64,000 nt of DNA. It comes from Kribbella solani (GTDB lineage: Bacteria > Actinomycetota > Actinomycetes > Propionibacteriales > Kribbellaceae). Under the pieces are notes generated by a model, which was not told the DNA's origin, did no database searches, and worked only from the letters and a program-made list of their open reading frames with translations. The stretch spans positions 2,604,001-2,668,000 of the forward strand of contig NZ_JACHNF010000001.1 in assembly GCF_014205295.1 (NCBI RefSeq), written 5' to 3'. Within the stretch, counting starts at the first letter, position 1; each line of letters opens with the position of its first letter. Of the stretch, positions 44,806-52,083 are shown piece by piece. The position numbers were made by a program, and so were the translations under genes.

Positions 44806-45552
44806 TCAGCGGGTGGCGAGGATGTGGAGTTGGGTGGCCAGGGCCCGGAAAGCGGGGTGCTGGCTGGCGGCGCGTTCCAGATCGGCCAGGGACTCGGCCG
44901 CGCCCGGCTCGGAGTCGACGAACGCGGACGGCACCAGATCGGCGAACGTACGCACCCCGTGCACCGTGTGCACCATGAACCCGGCATCGGCCAGCTGCCC
45001 GGTGATACCGGCCTCGTCGAACCGGCGCGGCATCGGATCGGTGGCACCCCACCGGCCGTCCGGGTCCTGCAAAGCGATCCGCGCCTCGGCCAGATGGCCG
45101 GCCAGCGCCCGCGCGAGGACCACGGCGTTGCGCTGGGCAACCAGCAGACTCAGTACGCCGCCCTCCCGCAGCACCGACGCCATCGCCTGCAACGCCTGTA
45201 CCGGATCGTCCACAACCTCAAGCACGCCGTGACACAGCACCGCGTCCGCGCTCGACTCCCCCGCCAGACCCGGCAGCTCGGCCGCGTCGCCCTGGACGCC
45301 ACGGATCAGGTCGCTGACCCCTTCGTCACTGGCCCGCCGCTCGAGCGACGCCAGCGCGTCCGGGCTCGGATCGACGACCGTCACCCGGTGCCCTTCGACC
45401 GCCAGCGGCACCGCGAATCCACCGGTACCGCCACCGAGGTCGACGATGTCCAGCCCGGCGCCCGGATCGGTACGTTCCCGGCCGGCCAGCGCGACGCGTA
45501 ATGCCTCCCCGATCAACGCAGTACGCACACTCCGCCGCCGCCGATCCACCAT
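44806..45552 (-). CDS. Class I SAM-dependent methyltransferase
   Basis: This 248-residue methyltransferase has the SAM loop IVDLGGGTGGFAVPLA, the acidic strand end VTVVDPSPDAL, GVQGDAAELPGLAGESSADAVLC (motifs II-III) and HGVLEVVDDPVQALQAMASVLREGGVLSLLV (motif IV and after). The C-terminal half (MPRRFDEAGITGQLADAGFMVHTVHGVRTFADLV) is the SmtA/CmoM-like extension. The substrate is unknown. ATG at 45552 follows AGGAGG closely, which decides the start; the longer frame upstream is not used. Confidence 0.88.
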   Translation of the reverse strand: MVDRRRRSVRTALIGEALRVALAGRERTDPGAGLDIVDLGGGTGGFAVPLAVEGHRVTVVDPSPDALASLERRASDEGVSDLIRGVQGDAAELPGLAGESSADAVLCHGVLEVVDDPVQALQAMASVLREGGVLSLLVAQRNAVVLARALAGHLAEARIALQDPDGRWGATDPMPRRFDEAGITGQLADAGFMVHTVHGVRTFADLVPSAFVDSEPGAAESLADLERAASQHPAFRALATQLHILATR

Positions 45553-45696
45553 CAATCCTCCTGCCGATCCCCCGACCCGAACCCTGCCCCCATACCCGAC
45601 TCCAGCCACCACACCGGCCCAGAGTCACCACCGCGCCACACCCTACTTCCACCCCAACCACTCACCCGGCCCCCGGGTCACGTGGCACCAACCTCA

Positions 45697-45722
45697 GGCT
45701 CCCCAAACCGGTTCGGGGAGCC
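45697..45722. repeat. Palindromic repeat copy 3
   Basis: GGCTCCCCAAACC faces GGTTCGGGGAGCC: a 26-bp palindrome with one mismatched pair compared with copies 1 and 2. It lies downstream of the DUF480-methyltransferase gene. Confidence 0.85.
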
Positions 45723-45748
45723 AAGCTGCCCGATCCGGGTGGGTTGGG

Positions 45749-45770
45749 CTCCCCAAACTGGTTTGGGGAG
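45749..45770. repeat. Palindromic repeat copy 4
   Basis: CTCCCCAAACTGGTTTGGGGAG differs from the core at one base and is 26 bp from copy 3. As with copies 1 and 2, two units are found together. Confidence 0.85.
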
Positions 45771-45796
45771 CGCGGGGGGCTGGATGTGCTGGGCGG

Positions 45797-45847
45797 GGTG
45801 TGGTGGACCGGGGTGTGGTGGACCGGGGTGTGGTGGACCGGGGTGTG
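45797..45847. repeat. 15-bp tandem repeat touching a stop codon
   Basis: GGTGTGGTGGACCGG is present three times in a row (45797, 45812, 45827) and a partial unit ends at 45847, directly before the TGA of the DUF480-methyltransferase gene. It is non-coding as far as can be seen. Confidence 0.85.
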
Positions 45848-47059
45848 TCAGGCGGGGTTGCGGGCGATGACGTACAGCCGGCGGGTGGATTCGGCACGGG
45901 TGGTGATCGGGCCGCGCAGGTACCACTCGACGTCGGTCAGTCCAGCGGCCTCCAGCATCGCGACGACCTGAGCTGGATCATGCAAGACGTAGTCCAGGTT
46001 GACTTCATGCCCGAGGAACTCGTCGACGTGCCGGACCTCAGCGCCCGCGTGCAGCGCCAGAACCAGCCATCCACCGGGATCGAGCGGCCGGGTCAGCGCC
46101 GCGATCGCCTCGGGGAGCTCGGACGCGGCCAAGTGGATCAGCGAATACCACCCGAGCACGGCAGCCCACCCGGAACTGGTCGGCGGCCGACCGAGCCGGC
46201 GCAGATCCCCAACGTCGTAACTGTGCTCCGGAAACCGCCGGCGCGCCTCGGCGACCATCTCGGCCGCGATGTCGATCCCGGTCGCCGCGGCACCACCTTC
46301 GGCCAGGTACGCGGTGATGTGTCCCGGCCCAGAACCGACTTCCACGACGGGCCGGCCATTGGCATGGGCAATCACCCGGTCCAGCAACCAGGTCTCGAAC
46401 GGCAACCCGGCAAGCTCATCGAGCAGTTGGTCCGCGTACGCCGTCGCGACCGCGTCGTACGCGGCCCGCACCCGAGCGTCTCGTGCCTCCGCGCCATCGG
46501 CGATCACCTGGTCACGATCGACAGACTCGGTGACGGTGGCCTCGTCCTCGTCGCTGACCGGGCCGAGGAGATGAGTCCATCGCCGATCGTGCTGGCCGGC
46601 GCGCCGCTCCAGCTCCCGCACCAGCGGCTCGGGCCGCTCGGCCATCCGCCGCAGGCACGCCTCGACGTCACCGCGGTCCTCGAACTTGTGCAGCCGCTCC
46701 GTCCGCGTACGCAACTCGCCGGGCGCTTGCGCACCGCGCAGCAACAACACGGTGATCAGCGCACGCTCGTCCGGCGCGAGCTCCAGCTTCTCGTCCAGGA
46801 TCTGGTGGTACTTCAGCGTGCGCCGCCCGGTGTCGACCCAGACGATCCGCAGCAGCTCCCGGTCCCGCAGCGACCGCGCGACCCGCTCGACCGTGCCTTG
46901 GTCGTAGTCGACGACCGGCTCACGATTACTGGTCTGATTGCACGCCGTCCGCAACGCGTTGGCAGTCAACGGGTACGACGCGGGGACGGTCGCCTGTTTC
47001 TCCAGCAAGCTCCCGAGGACCCGCTGTTCCTCGACATCCAGCACAGGAAGATCGCTCAC
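45848..47059 (-). CDS. DUF480-methyltransferase fusion protein
   Basis: This is a two-domain protein of about 403 residues. The first part (to about 170) is a DUF480/YceH-like double winged helix: LDVEEQRVLGSLLEKQATVPASYPLTANALRTACNQTSNREPVV and, later, LTVLLLRGAQAPGELRTRTERL. The second part (about 185-400) is a class I SAM methyltransferase with VVEVGSGPGHITAYLAEGGAAATGIDIAAEMVAEAR, LGWYSLIHL and GGWLVLALHAGAE. Joining a nucleic acid-binding-like fold to a methyltransferase suggests an RNA, DNA or ribosome-linked target; this is inference. GTG 47059 (AAGG 8 bases upstream) was preferred to GTG 47080. Confidence 0.87.
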   Translation of the reverse strand: MSDLPVLDVEEQRVLGSLLEKQATVPASYPLTANALRTACNQTSNREPVVDYDQGTVERVARSLRDRELLRIVWVDTGRRTLKYHQILDEKLELAPDERALITVLLLRGAQAPGELRTRTERLHKFEDRGDVEACLRRMAERPEPLVRELERRAGQHDRRWTHLLGPVSDEDEATVTESVDRDQVIADGAEARDARVRAAYDAVATAYADQLLDELAGLPFETWLLDRVIAHANGRPVVEVGSGPGHITAYLAEGGAAATGIDIAAEMVAEARRRFPEHSYDVGDLRRLGRPPTSSGWAAVLGWYSLIHLAASELPEAIAALTRPLDPGGWLVLALHAGAEVRHVDEFLGHEVNLDYVLHDPAQVVAMLEAAGLTDVEWYLRGPITTRAESTRRLYVIARNPA

Positions 47060-47114
47060 ACCCGCGACCTTAATGCCCACCCGGGACCTAGGGAGCTACT
47101 GGCGGGTGGTCCGG

Positions 47115-47360
47115 TCAGCCTGGTTGGTAAGTCTCCGGGAGGGTCAGTGGCTCGAAGGCGGTGCCGTTGCAGGTTGGGCAGAGGGCATCGTCGGAGAGTC
47201 CGGAGCCGGCGCACTGGGTGCAGAGACCGTCGTGCCAGGACTCACCGGACAGGGAGTGGTGTGGGCGCGGGTAGTGGGTGTCCGGCAGGTAGCACTCGGC
47301 GCCGGTCAAGGCGTGCAGGCGACCGCACAGGTCCTTGCCCAGGCCTCTTTGTTCGGTCAC
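47115..47360 (-). CDS. Small zinc-ribbon protein
   Basis: This is an uncharacterised 81-residue protein. The C-terminal half has the CxxCxGxG motif twice (CTQCAGSG and CPTCNGTA), as in the DnaJ zinc finger, and would bind one zinc. The N-terminal part (RGLGKDLCGRLHALTGAECYLPD) has two further Cys residues. The start is GTG, with GAGGAG 9 bases upstream. It lies 48 bp after the HEPN gene on the same strand and probably shares the SOS-controlled transcript. I do not recognise a specific family. Confidence 0.7.
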   Translation of the reverse strand: MTEQRGLGKDLCGRLHALTGAECYLPDTHYPRPHHSLSGESWHDGLCTQCAGSGLSDDALCPTCNGTAFEPLTLPETYQPG

Positions 47361-47408
47361 GGTCGGGATCTCCTCAGTGCTGGGTGTTGCTGGGTGACGC
47401 TCGATGGC

Positions 47409-47882
47409 TCAGCTGGCTTGCATCCAAGGTTGGGTCAGCACCGACCGCGGGTCGGTGGTGGCGGTGAGGACAGGACTCGTGGACAGCCGCAGGCTCGCTT
47501 CCACCTGGGTGTAGAAGGTTTCGGCGGCACGGATCAGGTCGTCCGCCTCGCGGGTGCTGACGGCGCGCTCCAGCCCGGCCTCGGCGGCGGCACGCTGCGC
47601 GGCGCCGGCGGCGAAGAACGTCGCCCACTCACCGAACTCGGGCGCGACCTCGGCGAGCAGAACCCACGCGTTCTTCTGCACGCGGCGGCGGCTGCCGGAC
47701 CGGACCGGGCGGGCCCGGACGGCGAGCACCGCGGCCGCGACCCGGAGCGCCGCGACATGGGCGCTGGAGTAGCGGATCAGGCGGTCAGTGGTCTCGGTCG
47801 CCTCGGCCAGGGCGGCCCGGGCGCGGGACAGCTCACGGCTGGCCGCGCCGGCGGCTACCGGGGACACCGGTGAAACGGTCAT
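47409..47882 (-). CDS. SAV_6107-like HEPN-domain protein
   Basis: This is an all-helical protein of about 157 residues. ELSRARAALAEATETTDRLIRYSSAHVAALRVAAAVLAVRARP is the first helix pair and contains the RYSSAH segment typical of the SAV_6107-type HEPN family. KNAWVLLAEVAPEFGEWATFFAAGAAQRAAAE follows. No RX4-6H nuclease motif was identified with confidence, so RNase activity is not claimed. ATG at 47882 overlaps the stop of the DUF6504 gene (ATGA). In other actinobacteria members of this family are found near DUF6504 and mutasome genes, which fits the SOS box upstream here; that link is from general knowledge and not from this window. Confidence 0.82.
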   Translation of the reverse strand: MTVSPVSPVAAGAASRELSRARAALAEATETTDRLIRYSSAHVAALRVAAAVLAVRARPVRSGSRRRVQKNAWVLLAEVAPEFGEWATFFAAGAAQRAAAEAGLERAVSTREADDLIRAAETFYTQVEASLRLSTSPVLTATTDPRSVLTQPWMQAS

Positions 47883-48382
47883 CGGTCGGTCACCCTCTCC
47901 AGTTGCCAACGGCCCGAGTGCGGGTCGTGGGCGAGATCGAAAAGCTCCCTGCGTCCGTGCCGGCCACAGCCGGCCTCGACGCGGTACACCGCGCGCTGTG
48001 GACCCCAGTCAGCGTCCAGCACCCCGACCGCCGCCGCGGACACGCCCGCCTCAGCCACCGCGGTACCAGCAGCGGCACCGGCGGCGACAGCACCGGCAGC
48101 AGCGGCAGCGGGGTGGGGATGCGTGGCAGCGGGGCGTGAACGGGGGTTCGCCGCCGCTGCCACGCCGTTCAGGTGGGCTCGGGTCGTGCGCTGGGCCACG
48201 TGGGCGTCGTAGGTCGAGCCGGTACCGATGACGCCGCGCTCCCACCAGGCGGCCGTCTCGGTCCACTGGGACCGAAGCTCGCAGACCCGCCAGAGCCGGC
48301 CGCGCCAGAGGAACTGGTCAGGGGTCTCGATGCCGTCCACGAACACCGAGTGCACCTCAACGGCGTCGTCGATCTCCCACAT
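47879..48382 (-). CDS. DUF6504-like protein
   Basis: This protein of about 167 residues starts EVHSVFVDGIETPDQFLWRGRLWRVCELRSQWTETAAWW, which resembles the DUF6504 core. It is split by an Ala/Pro-rich insert (about 75-120, AAAAAGAVAAGAAAG) and ends with a beta-rich part, VYRVEAGCGRHGRRELFDLAHDPHSGRWQLERV. The fold suggests a small beta domain for nucleic acid or protein binding, with function unknown. The ATG at 48382 follows AGGAGG by 9 bases. It is the first gene of the operon with the HEPN and zinc-ribbon genes, about 215 bases below an SOS-box promoter. Confidence 0.82.
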   Translation of the reverse strand: MWEIDDAVEVHSVFVDGIETPDQFLWRGRLWRVCELRSQWTETAAWWERGVIGTGSTYDAHVAQRTTRAHLNGVAAAANPRSRPAATHPHPAAAAAGAVAAGAAAGTAVAEAGVSAAAVGVLDADWGPQRAVYRVEAGCGRHGRRELFDLAHDPHSGRWQLERVTDR

Positions 48383-48579
48383 GATCCATGTCCTCCTCTG
48401 GAAGTGCTTCCCCTGGGCGACGGCCCGGCGGGGAGCACCAGGGTGGGGGTCGAGGTCCACCCCGGTGCCCGGCCCGCCGGGACCACCGGATTCCGATGCG
48501 GCCGCAACTCCGCACCGGAGCCGTCCAGCTGTCCGGCCCACCTCGGCCTGGCCTCCCGACGAAACCGGGGCCGAGGTAA

Positions 48580-48633
48580 TCGAACATCTGTTCGAACACT
48601 GGAAGCGTAGCGCCGTCCACCGACAGTCGTCAA
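48580..48633 (-). promoter_or_regulatory. SOS (LexA) box and promoter of the DUF6504-HEPN operon
   Basis: TCGAACATCTGTTCGA (48580-48595) matches the actinobacterial LexA consensus TCGAAC-N4-GTTCGA exactly. On the minus strand TTGACG (complement of 48628-48633), 18 bp and TACGCT (complement of 48604-48609) form a strong promoter, and the LexA box covers the expected start site. The transcript would have a leader of about 215 bases before DUF6504. The rest of the 430-bp gap up to the YbaK gene contains no convincing gene. Confidence 0.88.
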
Positions 48634-48812
48634 CGGCCGGGGCACCCGGCGCGCCGGGCTCCCGGGCCGCCAGGCCGGCGACGATGCCTTCGATCCACAT
48701 GCCACTGATCGTGCCGGACGCCACCGACAGTTTTCGGTCCCGGCCTTCCGCGCGGTATCCGGAGCGTGGTATTCGGATGCTCGCGGGCAGCCGGGCGAAT
48801 AGGCTGCCCGGG

Positions 48813-49283
48813 GTGAGCAGTCATCCCAACGTGCAGAAAGTCGCCGCCGCCCTGCGGGCCGCCGGCGCGACCGGTGAGATCAAGATCCTGGACGAGGCGG
48901 TACCGACCGCGGCCGCCGCGGCCGCCGGCCTCGGCTGCGAGGTCGGCGCGATCGCGAACAGCCTGATCTTCGACGGTGACGGCGTCCCGGTGCTGATCCT
49001 GACCTCGGGCGCGCACCGGGTGGACACGGCGAAGGTCGCGGCCGAGCTCGGGATCGGCAAGCTTAAGCGGGCCACGCCGGAGTTCGTCAAGGAGCACACC
49101 GGCCAGTCGATCGGCGGCGTCGCCCCGGTCGGCCACCCGGGGCAGGTCCAGACCTACGTCGACACCGCCCTGGAGCAGTACCCGGTGGTTTGGGCCGCCG
49201 CGGGCATCCCCCACTCCGTCTTCCCGACCACGTACGCCGAGTTGCTCGGGCTGACCAACGGCACGCCGATCACCGTCAACTGA
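48813..49283 (+). CDS. YbaK/EbsC-family aminoacyl-tRNA deacylase
   Basis: This 156-residue single-domain protein of the YbaK/ProX superfamily hydrolyses mischarged tRNA. The N-terminus (SSHPNVQKVAAALRAAGATGEIKILDEAVPTAAAAAAGLG) and the core AIANSLIFDGDGVPVLILTSGAHRVD are typical; the conserved Lys is in ELGIGKLKRATPEFVKEHTG, and GVAPVGHPGQVQTYVD closes the active site. Cys-Pro, Ala-Pro or another specificity cannot be told. GTG 48813 is preceded by TAGGCT (48800-48805) at leaderless distance. An ATG at 48780 is a less likely start. Confidence 0.9.
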   Translation: MSSHPNVQKVAAALRAAGATGEIKILDEAVPTAAAAAAGLGCEVGAIANSLIFDGDGVPVLILTSGAHRVDTAKVAAELGIGKLKRATPEFVKEHTGQSIGGVAPVGHPGQVQTYVDTALEQYPVVWAAAGIPHSVFPTTYAELLGLTNGTPITVN

Positions 49284-49288
49284 AACGA

Positions 49289-49321
49289 CGAAGCCGTCCA
49301 GCGGGTCGCTGGACGGCTTCG
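49289..49321. terminator. Terminator hairpin between convergent YbaK and amidase genes
   Basis: CGAAGCCGTCCAGCG (49289-49303) pairs perfectly with CGCTGGACGGCTTCG (49307-49321) around a 3-base loop, 6 bp after the YbaK stop. A short repeat, CAAGAGCTACTG twice, follows towards the amidase gene. Confidence 0.8.
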
Positions 49322-49360
49322 GCTACTCCAAGAGCTACTGCAAGAGCTACTGCAGGCAGG

Positions 49361-51280
49361 TCAGATGGCGGGGCGTACGTCCACGTCTGCCGCGCGTACG
49401 TAGGCCATCCGGTGCCCGAACCAGATCTGGTAGTACCTGTCCTTGCCGATGACCTGTACGTGGTCGGTCGGCGGCTGGCCGTCGAACGTGACAGCCCGGT
49501 AGTAGTCGGTCTCGATGTTCAGGTCACCCACCGGGTACGCCTGTCCGGCGCCGATCGTGTACTGCAGCGGCGTCACCGTCTGGTACGGAATACCGGCCGG
49601 GTACGCGGACTGCTCCGGGTACGCGCGCCCGTACACCGGAACGGAGGTCTTGCCCGCCTTCGGCTTCACGACCAGGCCGGGCTTCACGAACGCGTCCGGC
49701 GCGGACGCCGGGCTCTTGAACCAGCCCAGCGCGCCCAGGTACCAGACAGCCACCCAGTCGCCTTGGCGCTGTGCCACGACGTACTGCGAACCCGCGGCGG
49801 CCCGTGAACCCATGTCGGACACGTCAGTGGTGCCGTTGGAACCGTCCGGGTGCAGACCGAGGTCCTTGACCAGCGGCGCGTTGTCGTCCGGTGCTTGGCG
49901 CAGGTAGACGAAGTTGGTGCCCTGCGGCTTGCACGGCGTACCAGGGGTGTCGCAGTTGTCGACGACCTGGACGTTGCCCTGGAAGCCCGGCTTGATGGTC
50001 ACGATCGACCCAGCCCGTACCGGCAGCACCGACTTGCCCCAGATCGGCGCACCGACCAGGTCCATGTAGTGCTCCCAGTCCCAGTACGGTCCCGGGTCCC
50101 AGTGCATGCCACGGACCGTACTCGGGAGCGTGCCCGGCACCTGGTCGTGGCCGATGATGTGTGCCCGGTCGAGCGGGATGTTGTTCTTGACCGCCAGGTA
50201 GCGCACCAGCTTGGCCGAGTTGCGGTAGAGCGACTCGGTGAACCAGGTGGCGCCCTGCGGCGCGAACCCTTCGTGCTCGATGCCGATGCTGTGCTGGTTC
50301 ACGTACCAGTTGCCGGCGTGCCAGGCGACGTCCTTGGCCTTCACGTGCTGCCAGGTGTGCCCGTCCGACGACCGCATCGTGTACTGCCAGCTCACGTACG
50401 TCGGGTCCTGTACCAGGTTCAGTACGCCCTGCCAGTGGCCCTCGGTGTCGTGGATGACGATGTAGTCGATCTTGCCGGTCTTCGGCCGGTTCGCGAGGTC
50501 GTGGTTGCCGTAGTCGCCGTCACCGAACTGTGAGTACGGCGCCGGCAGCCACTCGCAGCCGAGCGACACCGGGCACTCCACGTCGGACTTGGACGGCTGC
50601 ACACCAGCCGGCAGCGACAGCTTGTCGACCTGTGACTTGTCCGGCTTCACTGCCAGCGCCGGCATCGCGATCTGCTGACCCGTGTTCGTCGTACGGGCCG
50701 CGCCGCGCGCCATGATCGAGTAGACGTCGTCGGCGAACCCAGCCGCGCCGACCTTGTCCCCTGCTTCTGCATACGACGCAACAGCGCCGTACCAGTCAGC
50801 CGGTGAGGTACTGGCGCCAACCGGAAGCCCCAGCGACTTCTGGTACGCCGCCAGCACCGCGGCGCCACCATTGATGTTGTCGGTGACGTTGTTACGCAGT
50901 GAGCTCTGGTCGAGCCCGGTCAGCTCGGACGCCTTCTTCAGCGTCTGCAGTGAGTCGGCTGTCGCGACCTTCTGTTTACCGGACAGGTCAGCGACCTCCG
51001 ACGCACCCAGTCCGGTGAGGTGCATCGGGCCGTACCCACCGGTCGTACTCGGTGCGCCGGCGTGGTCGTCCCAGCGGGACTCGGCGTACGAAACGGCCAG
51101 CAGGACGGACTCCGGCACGCCGTACTTCGCGGCGGCCGTCTGGTACGCCGTAGCGGCGACCGCGGCCGGCGCGGGCGCTGGTGACGCCGCGGCGGGTGGA
51201 CCTCCCAACGACACGCCGACCAGTGCGGCCGGCAGCGCTACCGCACCCAGTGCGGCAAGAATTCTCGGACGACGCAGCAT
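49361..51280 (-). CDS. Secreted N-acetylmuramoyl-L-alanine amidase with lytic-transglycosylase-like N-domain
   Basis: This is a 639-residue exported wall enzyme. A signal peptide (MLRRPRILAALGAVALPAALVGVSLG, cut after AAA about residue 31) precedes a helical region with PESVLLAVSYAESRWDDHAGAPSTTGGYGPMHL, like an SLT/lysozyme-type domain with a possible catalytic Glu. The amidase-2 domain (about 250-400) has zinc ligands and surrounding motifs IHDTEGH, DVAWHAGNW, SIGIEHEG and IIGHDQVPG. The last 230 residues are beta-rich repeats with SH3-like segments (YLRQAPDDNAPL, WVAVWYLGALGWFKSP) that may bind the wall. It is likely to cleave peptidoglycan stem peptides during growth or separation. Confidence 0.9.
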   Translation of the reverse strand: MLRRPRILAALGAVALPAALVGVSLGGPPAAASPAPAPAAVAATAYQTAAAKYGVPESVLLAVSYAESRWDDHAGAPSTTGGYGPMHLTGLGASEVADLSGKQKVATADSLQTLKKASELTGLDQSSLRNNVTDNINGGAAVLAAYQKSLGLPVGASTSPADWYGAVASYAEAGDKVGAAGFADDVYSIMARGAARTTNTGQQIAMPALAVKPDKSQVDKLSLPAGVQPSKSDVECPVSLGCEWLPAPYSQFGDGDYGNHDLANRPKTGKIDYIVIHDTEGHWQGVLNLVQDPTYVSWQYTMRSSDGHTWQHVKAKDVAWHAGNWYVNQHSIGIEHEGFAPQGATWFTESLYRNSAKLVRYLAVKNNIPLDRAHIIGHDQVPGTLPSTVRGMHWDPGPYWDWEHYMDLVGAPIWGKSVLPVRAGSIVTIKPGFQGNVQVVDNCDTPGTPCKPQGTNFVYLRQAPDDNAPLVKDLGLHPDGSNGTTDVSDMGSRAAAGSQYVVAQRQGDWVAVWYLGALGWFKSPASAPDAFVKPGLVVKPKAGKTSVPVYGRAYPEQSAYPAGIPYQTVTPLQYTIGAGQAYPVGDLNIETDYYRAVTFDGQPPTDHVQVIGKDRYYQIWFGHRMAYVRAADVDVRPAI

Positions 51281-51453
51281 GATGTTCTCCTGAACCCGTG
51301 GGCGGGGTGCCGGTCACACAGACTGGCAGCCTAGTCACTGTGAGTCGAGGCGACGCGGATGTCAACGGTTAACCAAAGTTCGCGTCCATGGGTTCGATAC
51401 TGACGAAAACGTGCCGGGCGACGCGCGGCGACTGACGGTTACGGAGCACGGGG

Positions 51454-52083
51454 ATGGAAGCACTGCCGCTGGCGGTGACGACTGGCTGGGCCAGTGGCAT
51501 CAACGCCTATGCCTGCGTGCTGATCCTCGGTCTGCTCGGCCGGTTCGCCGGAGCCGGTGACGTACCGCATGCGCTGACCACCACGCCGGTGCTGATCGCC
51601 GCTGGTGCACTCTTCGCGTTCGAATTCGTCGCCGACAAGATCCCGTACATCGACTCCGCGTGGGATGCGATCTCCACCGTGATCAGGCCGACGATCGGCG
51701 CCGTACTGGCCGCCCTGATGTCCGGTCAGGCAAGCACGCTGCACCAGGCGCTGATCGCTACTACTGGCGGCCTGGTGGCGCTGCTGTCGCATGCGGTGAA
51801 GTCGAGTCTGCGGCTGGCGATCAACACCTCCCCCGAGCCGGTCACCAACATCGCCGCGTCCTCCGGGGAGGATGTAGCGGTTGCCGGTGTGGTGTCACTG
51901 GCCGCCTTCCATCCGGAGGCGGCGCTGATCATCGCCGGTGTCCTGCTGCTGCTCGGTCTGATCGGTGTGTACTTCGCGTTCCGGTTCATCCGGCGCGGGT
52001 ACCGCCGCTTCAAGGCCTGGCGAGCGCAACGAAGTAGTACCCCTGCTACCGGAAGCGGCAGTGCCTTGCCTGAGGAAAAGTAA
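51454..52083 (+). CDS. DUF4126 membrane protein
   Basis: This 209-residue membrane protein has about six spans and family motifs TTGWASGINAYACVLILGLLGR and FAFEFVADKIPYIDSAWDAISTVIRP. GGLVALLSHAVKSSLRLAINTSPEP is the central conserved stretch. The C-terminal span ends in a basic tail (RFIRRGYRRFKAW). DUF4126 has no proven function. ATG 51454 lies after GGAG at a reasonable distance. The stop shares a base with the start of the FAD oxidoreductase gene (TAATG), so the two are co-translated. Confidence 0.87.
   Translation: MEALPLAVTTGWASGINAYACVLILGLLGRFAGAGDVPHALTTTPVLIAAGALFAFEFVADKIPYIDSAWDAISTVIRPTIGAVLAALMSGQASTLHQALIATTGGLVALLSHAVKSSLRLAINTSPEPVTNIAASSGEDVAVAGVVSLAAFHPEAALIIAGVLLLLGLIGVYFAFRFIRRGYRRFKAWRAQRSSTPATGSGSALPEEK

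Noticed and set aside
43933..45770. Repeated CCCCAAACCGG palindromes as a CRISPR array
   Set aside because: Only paired copies with irregular distances, no regular spacers and no cas genes.
48357..48620. An 87-codon minus-strand frame in the leader below the SOS promoter
   Set aside because: Arg/Gly/Pro-rich with no Shine-Dalgarno at the in-frame ATG inside the LexA box, and it runs into DUF6504 in another frame. A leader peptide cannot be excluded but is not supported.
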